DNA from: Mesodorylaimus sp. YZB2_4
Taxonomy: Eukaryota; Nematoda; Enoplea; Dorylaimida; Dorylaimidae
DNA: 64,000 nt
Assembly: GCA_030248295.1 (NCBI GenBank)
Contig: JASANH010001463.1
Location: 248,001 to 312,000, forward strand
Direction: 5' to 3'
In this document: positions 55,401 to 64,000 of the stretch, piece after piece
Numbering within the stretch: position 1 is the stretch's first letter
Layout: every line of letters begins with the position of its first letter
Made by a program: the position numbers and the translations under genes
The notes under the pieces: generated by a model
The model's input: only the letters and a program-made list of their open reading frames with translations
The model's database searches: none
Told to the model about the DNA's origin: nothing

Positions 55401-56776
55401 CTGTGTTTGACGCCCCTACTTTTTCTGGCATAAGAAAATTTTTTTACATAGCGAAGACCCCCCTTAGAAGTTTTGTAAAAAATTTTGTAAAGGGGGGGAC
55501 CCTTCTCGTTTTTATGACCCCCCTGTCCCGCCCGGCAAGGGTGTGCAGGTACCTTTACTGCGATTGACCCTCCCCCCTCCAGTATTTTTGGCAGAAGAAA
55601 ATTTTTTTACATGGTGAAGACTTTTCTGTCCCGCCCGGCGAGGTCGTGCAGGTACCTTTGCTATTTTTGACCCCCACCCCAAAAGATAAATTTCATTTTT
55701 TATAGTAAAAAGACCCAATGTTTTGCCTTGGAAGGCCCAAACTAACTTTAAATTTTCGCGGAAAAAATTTAAATTTGAAAAATTCAATTTTTACAAGCAA
55801 CCAAAATGTGCTGCCAAGTCGCCGACCCCCCCCCCCCCCCCTTGCCCACCTGGAAGAAGATCAGACCCCCTTCCCGCAGACGAAGTCAGCGATGTTGTTC
55901 AAGTTCAAGCTGTACTGCGACCTGAAGCAGCAGAAACGCACTTAGTGGGGCAGACACAAAATGAAAGGGCTTGTAAGACTGTTTGAAAGAACGAGGCCGA
56001 ATGGGCGGTGATGCAGTTGGTGTAGGAAACGTGGGCATGGAGGTGAAACCTGTAGCATAGCTTATCTCACCGTTTCCGGCCTGGGTGCCAGTCAGTGTGG
56101 AATGTCCCTCAGGGCATGTAAAACGTGGTCATGCAGACTGCGAGAGGTATGAATACAAAAGTAAGAGTGTGCCAATAAGTTGAGTGAGATGTAGCCTCTC
56201 TGGCCGCAGCAGGCACAAAATCAGTGACGAATAGGAAAAATAGCATTAGGACTAGTTTCAGATCGGTTTTAAAAGTAGCTCGACCATGTCCAAATCCTTG
56301 GATTAGGATTGGGGTTGTGTGCGAATATTCCCTGTTTAGCTTAGCATGAAAATGTGTTTAGAAGACGGTGTTAGCAGGTGGGGTTGGTGGTTTCATGCGT
56401 TACTGGCTTTCTTTTCAGGTGGAATCTGAATGAATCGAGAGACAGCAATGATGGAATGGTAGTGGGTCAATTGTCGCCGCAGATCGACGACGGATGGCTG
56501 GATGAGTTGGTTGGCGGTGACTCGCCCCCACCGTCAGCTCAGCCGAAAATGATAAGTCAAGAACAAAATTTACAAGATGCATTGCGAGGTGGGCTGGGCA
56601 ATGAAAGTTTGGTTTTCCCTCAGCAACAGCAGGAAGAGAAAGGGAAGGGAGTGGATGGGCAACAGCAATTGGAAATTTGGCAACAAGAGGATGAGCGGTA
56701 CGAGGATTCGTTGTTGCGGTACGTAAGCAATATTTCTTTGATTTCTCCCTTGGATATTCAAACGACAACGGTGTGA
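52443..56776 (+). CDS. KIAA0232 family protein
   Basis: This is a poorly characterised, conserved animal protein family with no established function. Seven exons (52443-52746, 52803-53041, 53096-53165, 53236-53299, 53350-54263, 54316-55210, 56419-56776) join in phase to give 947 residues (human about 1,395). Residues 64-97 (WIEFTEWLERGLDDYGLEPT, then LYARCVLSILKQ) and KQALLDCLKTVNSNEGDLGK in exons 2-3 match the conserved N-terminal region, where human KIAA0232 has WLGQELEKCGIDAMIYTRYV. Later patches include YDEAFPPLA, PRFVIPKCWKVGSWPSRYDP and FRPIRSESMEDAYFLKPGFD. The rest is low-complexity, rich in Gln, Ser and Asn. The start is the first in-frame ATG. Intron 6 (1.2 kb) holds MITE copy 3. 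Confidence 0.82.
55249..55897. mobile_element. hAT-like MITE with poly(C) tract, copy 3
   Basis: This is the best-preserved member. CAACATCGCTGACT and its inverse form the ends, and a perfect 8-base duplication TTCAAGTT flanks it (55241-55248 and 55898-55905). The interior holds tandem copies of the 190-base unit and a run of about 14 C near 55826. It sits in intron 6 of the KIAA0232 homologue, in the same plus-strand orientation as copies 1 and 2. Confidence 0.9.
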
Positions 56777-58683
56777 GTGAGGCGGAGTAAGTTGAATTGT
56801 GGTTTGCACTGATTTTTTGTCGTATGTCTTTATTGAGCATAAATTACCCAAAAAAATTGATGCTTGATGTTTTTTGATGGCTAGATATATTTCGCTTTTG
56901 ACATAATTAATTGATTTAAATGTTTTTCTGAAAATGAAATTCAATGCTGATTTATTTGATGGAAAAAAGTTGAAAAATTCATTTTTTGATTAGCTTAGGG
57001 AGTGTAATTTTTTGTGAGTATTTATGTTGTCCGTGTCTTCTAGGCGTCCGTGTTGGTCGACTGTAATTTGTGTTTGTCAATGTGGCTTTATTGGCTTTAT
57101 TGACTGGCTGATTGGTTTAGGCAAGGATGGATTGGGGAGGCACGTACAGTCAGTATAGCATTGTGTTGTTGGTGCACGAGTGGCAGTGCATTGTTGAATA
57201 TGCTGCCATTCAGTGTGCGAGGAGGGGAGTTAGTATTCGCTTGTTGAGCGCTGGCGTATTTCATGAAAGCATGGTTTCGCGAGGGGAGTAAGCTTAGTCT
57301 GCTTATAAGCTTATCATGCGCCTATCTGTTTTTGGTTGAGTTCGCTACCCGTAAGTTAATTTTTCCTTCCTCCCGTCTTATTCCTGTGGTTTTTTTAGGC
57401 TGATGTCATCGAACGCCTAGTAGTTTTTTGAAAAAGGTGAAGTCGGGTAGGTAATAATTTGAACATGAAATAATGCAGGATGTTGATGAGAACAAGGATA
57501 AGATTTGGTTTCAATCGTTGATGAGACTTTGGCAATGCAATAAAATGAAAAGCCTTGTTGGGTTGGGATGGTGGTCGGGTATTGGCAGAATACTGGATGT
57601 GCTAATCTGCAGGACAGTCACGGGGTGGGGTCTTGGTCGGGGCAGCAGACAGGGACACAAGGGAAGATGTCCTCGAGGACCCGGAAAATGTACAGTAGAT
57701 ACTTGTCCGAAGTTTGGGTTTTTAGCCCGTTTCGCCGATAGTCAGCCAGCGATCAAACCTTGTAAGCAAGGATGCGAGCCTTCTACGTCTCCCGCGGGTG
57801 CACCTCGACGGTACCGTGTGAGTCACCCATGGCCGCATATAGTAGGCGAGGGTTTGCAGTACGTACATATCTGCCTGTCCGACCAATGAGTGCGAGAGAG
57901 AATCACTCAATTTTTGATATGTGGCTTGCTGGTCAGTTTGCCAATTGAAGTGGTTGGCTTTTAGATTCGCCACTGTTCTTCCCTTTCGGAGCGTGAAAAT
58001 CCTCGAGAATTTTTCGGTTGCTCCTCAATGAATGATACTTTACATAATGAGCCCGCAAAAGTTATTCCAATTCTAAGGCTATACTGTGCAGTCGAACCCT
58101 CGTCTAATAAGAGCCCGGGCCAGATGACCTTTTTTGGTATGAATTTAATTACTGCTACGACTTGTCGATTGTTCATTCATCGCAACAAAGTCACATACCG
58201 GGAAAATGCGGCCAATGGCAAATTGACGACAGTGAAATCAATTTTCGTGGACTTCGTGCAGCCTGCCTGGCCAGCCTCTTGTCTTTTACTGTACGCGGTT
58301 TTTTGGGCTGATTGTGACATTGTATTGTGGGCAGACTGAAGGCACGTTCGTGTTCGTGATCATGACATTGTTTGAGCCAGTATAAAGTCATGCCAGGGAA
58401 GAAGCGAACGCTCGTACCTCGAACACTAATGGTGCAGACTTTCAGTTCGGTTCAGCAACTTTCAGGGCGTATCACAAAACGCAAGAGCGACCAGCGGTGT
58501 TTCGTGGTGATTTCTTGTTTCGTGTTCAAAGCAGCTGTATCTGAATTGACTGGACCATCACCTTGTCCTAGCATATCCAACCACGACTACTCTACTTCAT
58601 ACCCGCATATCACACGACATCGATCACGAACCATCGAGGGACCAGTCACACAGCTATCACGATCGCAACTCCGCTTTTGGCGC
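56777..58683. other. intergenic, one repeat pair member
   Basis: 57735-57895 is related to 60100-60275 (CAAACCTTGTAAGCAAGGAT, GTGCACCTCGACGGTACCGT, GGCGAGGGTTTGCAGTAC) and more distantly to SINE family C. I recognise no gene. The frame at 57473-57720 has no family resemblance. Confidence 0.5.
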
Positions 58684-59851
58684 CTACTTTTCCTGCTTGT
58701 CGAACGGGGCCAGCACCTTCATTGACATCACCTGCTTGACGACCAAGATGGCTGCACAGTTGTTGAACTCACCGCCGTAGTTGGGTGCACTGAAGACGGT
58801 CACGCACTGGTCCTGGGCACCGAAGAACTTGAAGCCTTCTTTGAAAACCTGAAACAGATAACTTGGTGAGCCAGTGCAAAACGAGTACAATTCTAGGCCT
58901 ACCTGGTGCGCTCGAACCACCGTTCTCAGACCGTGTTGCTTGAGGAACTCGGTCACTTGCCTCTCGCCGAACTGATGACCCAAGCCGCGCGGGTTCGGAA
59001 CAAAGTCTAAACAGAACGGCCTGCATTCTAAGCAAAGGCGACCATGATCACTCGCTGACCATCAACGTCCTCGGACGGATCGGACCAGAGAAGGTCGGCC
59101 ACCACTTCGTTGTCCCGGGGCGATTGGATGGGCATGGCCAGGTCCCGCAGCTCGTCCAAACTTCTCAGCGGCTTGGTCGGGATACCGCCGTGCATGCAGA
59201 TGATCGAGCCGTCCACCACTCCCACCAACGGCATCCACGTGAACACCTCCTGAAGGCAGTGTGCATGAGGTCAGAATGAGAAGAGCGCGGCAACTTACGT
59301 TGAAGTCCCGCCAGAGCTGCTCGCTGTATCGCTGTTTCACTTCTTCGTGGAACCCGTAGAACTTGTTGATCTCTCGGGCCTCGTGGTTGCCTCGCAGCAG
59401 GTAGACGTGGCGGGGGAACGTCAGCTTGAGGGCAAACAGCAGGCACATGACCTCGATGCTGCGCCGTCCTCGATCCACGTAGTCTCCTGCAAGAAACCCA
59501 TCCTGGCCTCCCTCCTCGTCGAAACACGCACTTACCCAGAAACAGGTACTTCGACACTGGTGGCCATTCGCAGAGGTGGAAGATCCGCAGAACATCTCGG
59601 TACTGGCCGTGCGTGTCGCCGCAGATGTTGATGGGCCCCGAAACATCGATCAGGGCAGACTTGGTCGCCTTCAGCTGCTTCTTGACCGAACCGAGCAGGA
59701 ATTTGATCTCGAACTCCGACAGCGGGCTTTCTTTGAGTTTTCTCGGCTCCACAAGACGATCGAGTATCGCCTGCAATTGATTTGCCAACGGCGAACGGAC
59801 TGGCGAACTGGAGGAATTTGGCGACCCCCTGGGCGAATCGTTTGTGTACAT
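58684..59851 (-). CDS. PP1-type serine/threonine phosphatase catalytic subunit, divergent
   Basis: This is a metal-dependent Ser/Thr phosphatase of the PPP family. Five exons (59536-59851, 59299-59486, 59060-59249, 58903-59006, 58684-58848) join in phase to give 320 residues. The two-metal site is complete: GDTHG (78-82), GDYVDRG (106-112), RGNHE (137-141), MHGG (187-190) and RAHQ (263-266), with [11 protein letters not shown] downstream. Divergent points are Thr for Ile in the first motif and SAPNYGGEF where typical PP1 has SAPNYCGEF. The segment after WSDP also differs ([20 protein letters not shown]). PP1 is the nearest subfamily, but it is not a close orthologue of the ubiquitous alpha/gamma forms, so a tissue-specific paralogue is likely. 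The ATG at 59851 is chosen; the frame is open upstream without ATG. Third positions are strongly C/G, unlike most neighbours. Confidence 0.9.
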
Positions 59852-62100
59852 CTTGCGAACCAGTTCGACCACTGCTCAACACGAACCGACCACCCTCGAC
59901 GTAGGCGGGCCCCGACACTGAACTGACTGACAGCAAGACAAGCTGTCCAGTGTTTCGTAAAGTGAATATTCTAGTTTAAACTCTCCCAGATTCCTTGTCC
60001 CAGTGAAAACTGAGGGAAATTCAAAATTCGATTACAAGCCGGAGTACACTACATACTGTTTCTAAAATTCTTTAGGTTGTTCGCCCCTTTTTCCTGTACA
60101 GTAGTCGACCAGCCATCATACCTTGTAAGCTAGGATGCTAGCCCTCTGTGCGTCTCCTTTAGGTGCACCTCGACGGTACTGTGTGAATCACCCAGGGCCC
60201 AATTCACAATAGGCGAGGGTTTACAGTACATCTCTGCCTGTCTGACCAATGAGTGTGAGGATTACATAACAGCGTTATCTTGGGTATCGTTCACTGCGGA
60301 AAGACCAATTTTACTTTTTATGTGTGTTCATCACGCCAACAAAACTACGACTTGCCCATTACGGTCACAATAATATTAGTCATCAGACTTCGTTGGTCAT
60401 TCTGAAACATTAGCTCCTCTTCGAAACCATTGTGGCGACTTGTCTCATAAGCCAGCATTATACAGTATATAAGGGCTTTCGAGAAACGGCCCGCAAAACT
60501 GCATTTTAAAAGTCACAAGAAGCAAAAACAGTTGATTTCAAAGTTCTGGTGAAGCTCATTTACTGAAAAGATGCGCAAAAAACATGAGGCTTGAGCGGGA
60601 TTCGAAACCCGCGCATGTGTTATTCTGGTTTAACTGTCAGTCTGTGTCACACCTTGTCGTGTAGTCAAGTATGGCAGCAGTAGGAGGGCGTGTGGCCGAG
60701 CGATGTCGGCGGGAGCTAGGCAAGTCTTGGGACTATATCTGCGGCTGGCAAGTCAATCCGAGGGGTTGACGTTTTCCAGCCAGGGGAGATCAATTACTCC
60801 CACTCGCTATGCCATGGCCTACCAGGCACGAAGGTTATAGTCGGAGCGTGGAGGAAACAGTGCATCGATAGCGTGGAGGATCGGAGATCTCTACCTCGGA
60901 CCCTGCGCATTGCAGCCTTACACAGCACGCATGGCACCCACTCTGTGCTAGGACCGCATTGCGGTCATGCTAGTACATCGGAAGGGCCCCATTTGCATCG
61001 AAGACGACAGCGGCGGATCAGGGCACATGGAGCACCCACCCGAGTGATTTCTTAAACTTGGCCTTCCGCTTGATCCCGTGTATTTCAGTTCACGAAATAT
61101 CACGCGCACTGAAACCATGAGAGAAATGCATATTCGCAACTGCTGGCCGGCTGGGTTTCATCCACTTATGACAATAGAACGAATCCTATATCGACTTGGC
61201 AATCACGCAGGGAGCCTACTGTAGGCGGCAAAATGAGATCCCAGTACCTTCGAGTATGGACTTTTGTGTTGCTAAGCAGACCAGTCTGGGTCAGTATTAC
61301 TGCACTGCAGGAGTGGCGTGTGCAACCAAGCCTGGCAGGCGTAGGAGGGAGGCGGGCCAACCGAAGTCGGCCGCCTCTCTCCCACTCTCTCCCACCCACC
61401 CACCCTGTACACCTCTCTTGCTTCACTGAACGCCTTAGTTCAAAGCGACCCAGAATAATATGTCATCCTCGCCAAGAAATGTGCTGCTCACCGCCTTAGG
61501 TCTCGTCAGTGTAATGGACGCGGATATCCTCACCTGCACCTACGCTGGTCCAAAGAACTGGACCTCTCTCTATACAGTACCAGGCACAACATACAGTCAG
61601 AACGAGATCGAGGTCGCGTGACCGGTGGCGTGACACGACTGGGTCCGTATCACTGGAGGGAGCGACTGGTGAAGCTTTTGGACTTCGCCAAAAACCCTGG
61701 GCAGCCCACCTAGTCTTCAGGCCTAGTCTATGGCTGAAACATCACCCGTCAGGATGACGCTCCAGCTGCCGGCACTGTGAAGAGTATCGATTGCAAGTCG
61801 AGCCTCCACAGTGGATGCAGTAATTGGTTGGTTCCTGGCCAGAATTGGGCCCGTCAGAACCTCGCCCCCGTCTCTGCTGGCTGCTCCCCTAATAGAGGCA
61901 CCTATGCCTGAAGGCATCCCCGTGGTGCCTTGGGAATAAACTCATCTCGAGATGCCGTCGGCCGATTTGGGTCGTCCCTGCTCCGACCCTTCCCCGGTCA
62001 GTCCTAGTTTGTCATAAAACGAGCCAAGGGTCATCAGACATCCTAACTGACCTAGGCTTCAGATGGCGTGGCACATGCTAGGTTCGAAACATACATTCAG
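59852..62100. other. gene-free repeat region
   Basis: 60100-60275 is the partner of 57735-57895. 60575-60655 (minus) is a family F tRNA-like SINE (TTTCGAATCCCGCTCAAGCC on the minus strand). 60675-60800 (plus) is a family B SINE with a clear palindromic core at 60743-60781. 61310-61350 is a 5' fragment of family B. 61732-61769 is a free-standing palindromic core. No coding region is supported. Confidence 0.55.
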
Positions 62101-62162
62101 AATCAGGCCATTGGTGTAATAGGCGAAATGGCCCTACATTGGAGAAGATTTTTTAAAAATTT

Positions 62163-62705
62163 TTGTGGGCCGAAGCCCGTTTTGCCTGTATCCGGCCAGC
62201 AGTCAAACCTTATAAGAAAGGCTGTTTGGGGACCGGCACACACAGCAGCGTCCCTCTGCGTGTCTCCACTAGAAGCACCTTCACGCGAGGGCATCCTGGA
62301 CGGGATACCGACTTCCTCGGACGATGGCGGGTGGGCTTTGAACCCTGTAGGCGTTCGACAGCCGTGACTGTCTCCTCGTTTGCCTTCCATCTCTCCGATT
62401 GGAGCACTATGGTACCAGGTGAGTCACCCACAGCCTGGCGTGCAAGGTTAGAGGGTTTATGGTTCGCAAACCGACCTCCATCACCGGGAATCGAACCAGG
62501 GACGAGTCCAGCCACTCGCTCCCAAGCAATAAGGAGAGACGAATGCCGAATCGCTGCGCCACCGCGGCTGCTACATTGGAGAAGATACAGCGGGAAGGCC
62601 AAAGAAGGCAACTGATGCGCTGTATGTGGCGGCTAGTCAAAACAATAACATCACATCGTGTATGAGGCAACCAGATGCACTGCCTTCTCCTCAGGCCAAA
62701 CACAC
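62163..62705 (-). mobile_element. SINE family C copy with family E sequence
   Basis: On the minus strand the order is family E body (GTTTGGCCTGAGGAGAAGGC), a tRNA-like head (GCCGCGGTGGCGCAGCGATT, GGTTCGATTCCCGGTGATGG), GGGTGACTCACC and the CATCGTCCGAGGAAG / GGATGCCCTCGCGTGAAGG body. This shows that families C and E form one composite element. Relatives are at 40525 (plus) and 20945. Confidence 0.6.
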
Positions 62706-64000
62706 CTACTACAATGGGGAATAATAGATCCCATCTCGACTCTTGTGGGGTTCCCTGCAGACGCCACCTGAAATTGTCCCCCCCCTGGCTTCTGTCAACT
62801 ATACACCTCCACAGCCCTCTCTGAAACAGCTCCTGAGCTCCAAAGCTCCGTCAGGCATAGAGCCCCTCGAAACCCCATCTCTCAAATACATAGGGCCCCA
62901 ACCAGACTCGATCTGAAACAGAGTCGGCTCTGTTTCGACGGGAGTCAGACCCAAAGCCCCTAGCCTGCCAGAAACAGAGCCCCTGAAGGCATTCCATCCG
63001 GACAGGCTGCAGTGAGAAACAGAGCCCTGCAATAATCGACTAGCACAGTACCTTATGTGGTCGATGGCAGGGGCGAGCAGCGTGTGACACGTCATAAGGA
63101 GCATTTCCCGAAACCAATGCCCATTACAACGGTCACAAACTCATCGCCCCCTCGCACTGTCCAATATCACTTACCCGAGCCGCACCGACCGCCCGTCCCT
63201 TATCAAAACAGGCTACTCGAATGGTCGAGTGTTGGAAGGGTGACACGAATTGGAGGCGTGAAAGGGAATTGAGTAGTTGCTAACTTCTCGAAAACGTGGC
63301 GCCGATGAGTATGTAGCCACTCTGGCCACTCGACTCACTCCCGGCCCATTTGTTGGCCCAGTGAGGACACGATTTGGCACGCAATGTATGAGTCGAGCGT
63401 GAACTTTTACAAAAGCCGCTTCTTCTCTGTTTACTCGCGCTACCGACCCGCCACCGGCCCTCCTGTCACAAGTATTAACTTTTATTTAACTTTTGCATTT
63501 AACAAAACCTTTTTCGCCTTCCCCCCAGACTCTGGTGTGCAGTGCCAGCAAGGCGGTCAACGAGCCGCTCTGCCTTCGTTGTCGTTTAGTACACAAATGC
63601 CAGCGAGTGCACTGAGCCGGAACATTGGCCCGTCTGGCGGACTTTTTGACATGTTAGCAACTCGCTGGCTCGGAAAGACAGCTTACTGGAAGAAGCACGA
63701 ATGCTATTTCTTGCATTGTTTGACCAAGTGGCTAGAATACGCCATGATACCCGATAGCACAAGACTAGCCAGACGGCTACATCAAGACCCAGTCTTAGAT
63801 AATAATGTTCTCAAAACCATAAAGCCTGATCAGGAATCGAACCCGCGTTTTTTAATTTCTGTTTTCCAATGGGCTAACACAGCTACAACCACTTGGTGTG
63901 GTGCGGGCTCGATTCCTTTTCGGGCCTAAAGTTTTGTAGCTTGTGTATATGTCTCGGCGCTACTCGTAATCCGCTACTGTCATGAAGCTGATGCCTCCTT
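62706..64000. other. gene-free region with short inverted repeats and a SINE
   Basis: 62820-63040 contains several spaced GAAACAGAGCC units, and 62915-62936 forms a 9-bp-arm hairpin (GAAACAGAG / CTCTGTTTC). 63800-63925 (minus) is a family F SINE with B box GGGTTCGATTCC. The open frame 63384-63929 runs through that SINE and is not a gene. Confidence 0.5.

Noticed and set aside
57473..57889. 138-codon plus-strand frame
   Set aside because: It reads into the repeat at 57735-57895 and has no recognisable domain, acceptor or donor support.
59532..59936. Minus-strand frames overlapping PP1 exon 1
   Set aside because: They are shadow frames of the C/G-rich phosphatase exons with no homology of their own.
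63384..63929. 181-codon open frame near the right edge
   Set aside because: Its last third lies within a tRNA-derived SINE and the rest has no domain resemblance or splice structure.

Overview
The window is a stretch of animal nuclear chromosome, most likely from an invertebrate with a fairly compact genome. It carries GT-AG introns (many 50-100 bases long, with AT-rich pyrimidine acceptors) and single-copy metazoan genes: PEX19, MAEL, INTS10, STX18, PRADC1, TRAPPC12, FGFR1OP2/SIKE, UBE2S, HAUS5, FUOM, a KIAA0232 homologue, a PP1-type phosphatase and a sigma-type GST. I cannot name the phylum from the sequence. Gene models below come from joining exons by hand with reading-phase checks. Every junction closes in phase except one in INTS10.

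Layout. 1-6.4 kb: repeats only, including a complete 1.55 kb hAT-like element with 8-bp target duplications. 6.5-14.9 kb, minus strand: an RRM+MYND protein gene followed by HAUS5. 15.3-16.5 kb, plus: FUOM. 17.1-17.5 kb, plus: a small gene with a possible mitochondrial leader. 18.7-20.4 kb: a broken F-box/LRR gene. 21.3-33.7 kb, minus: STX18, INTS10, PRADC1. 33.95-38.75 kb, plus: MAEL, PEX19. 39.0-51.1 kb, minus: TRAPPC12 (with a GST gene nested in an intron on the opposite strand), FGFR1OP2/SIKE, UBE2S. 52.4-56.8 kb, plus: the KIAA0232 homologue. 58.7-59.9 kb, minus: PP1-like phosphatase. 59.9-64 kb: repeats only.

Three architectural points stand out. (1) A segment holding the convergent 3' ends of FUOM and STX18 exists twice, about 5 kb apart. 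One copy keeps FUOM intact and has a ruined STX18 last exon; the other keeps the STX18 membrane-anchor exon intact and has a ruined FUOM. (2) Same-strand neighbours are 0.18-0.27 kb apart, and a splice acceptor lies 2-20 bases before the downstream start codon. In two cases an AATAAA of the upstream gene lies about 100 bases before that acceptor, the layout of spliced-leader operons in other animals. (3) Introns and spacers are filled with tRNA-derived SINEs, a hAT-like MITE family carrying poly(C) tracts (three copies, all in introns), a 38-base palindromic repeat seen more than ten times, and other inverted repeats.

Two genes, MAEL and possibly the RRM+MYND gene, relate to germline piRNA biology. 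The rest are housekeeping genes for trafficking, transcription, ubiquitin, mitosis and peroxisomes.
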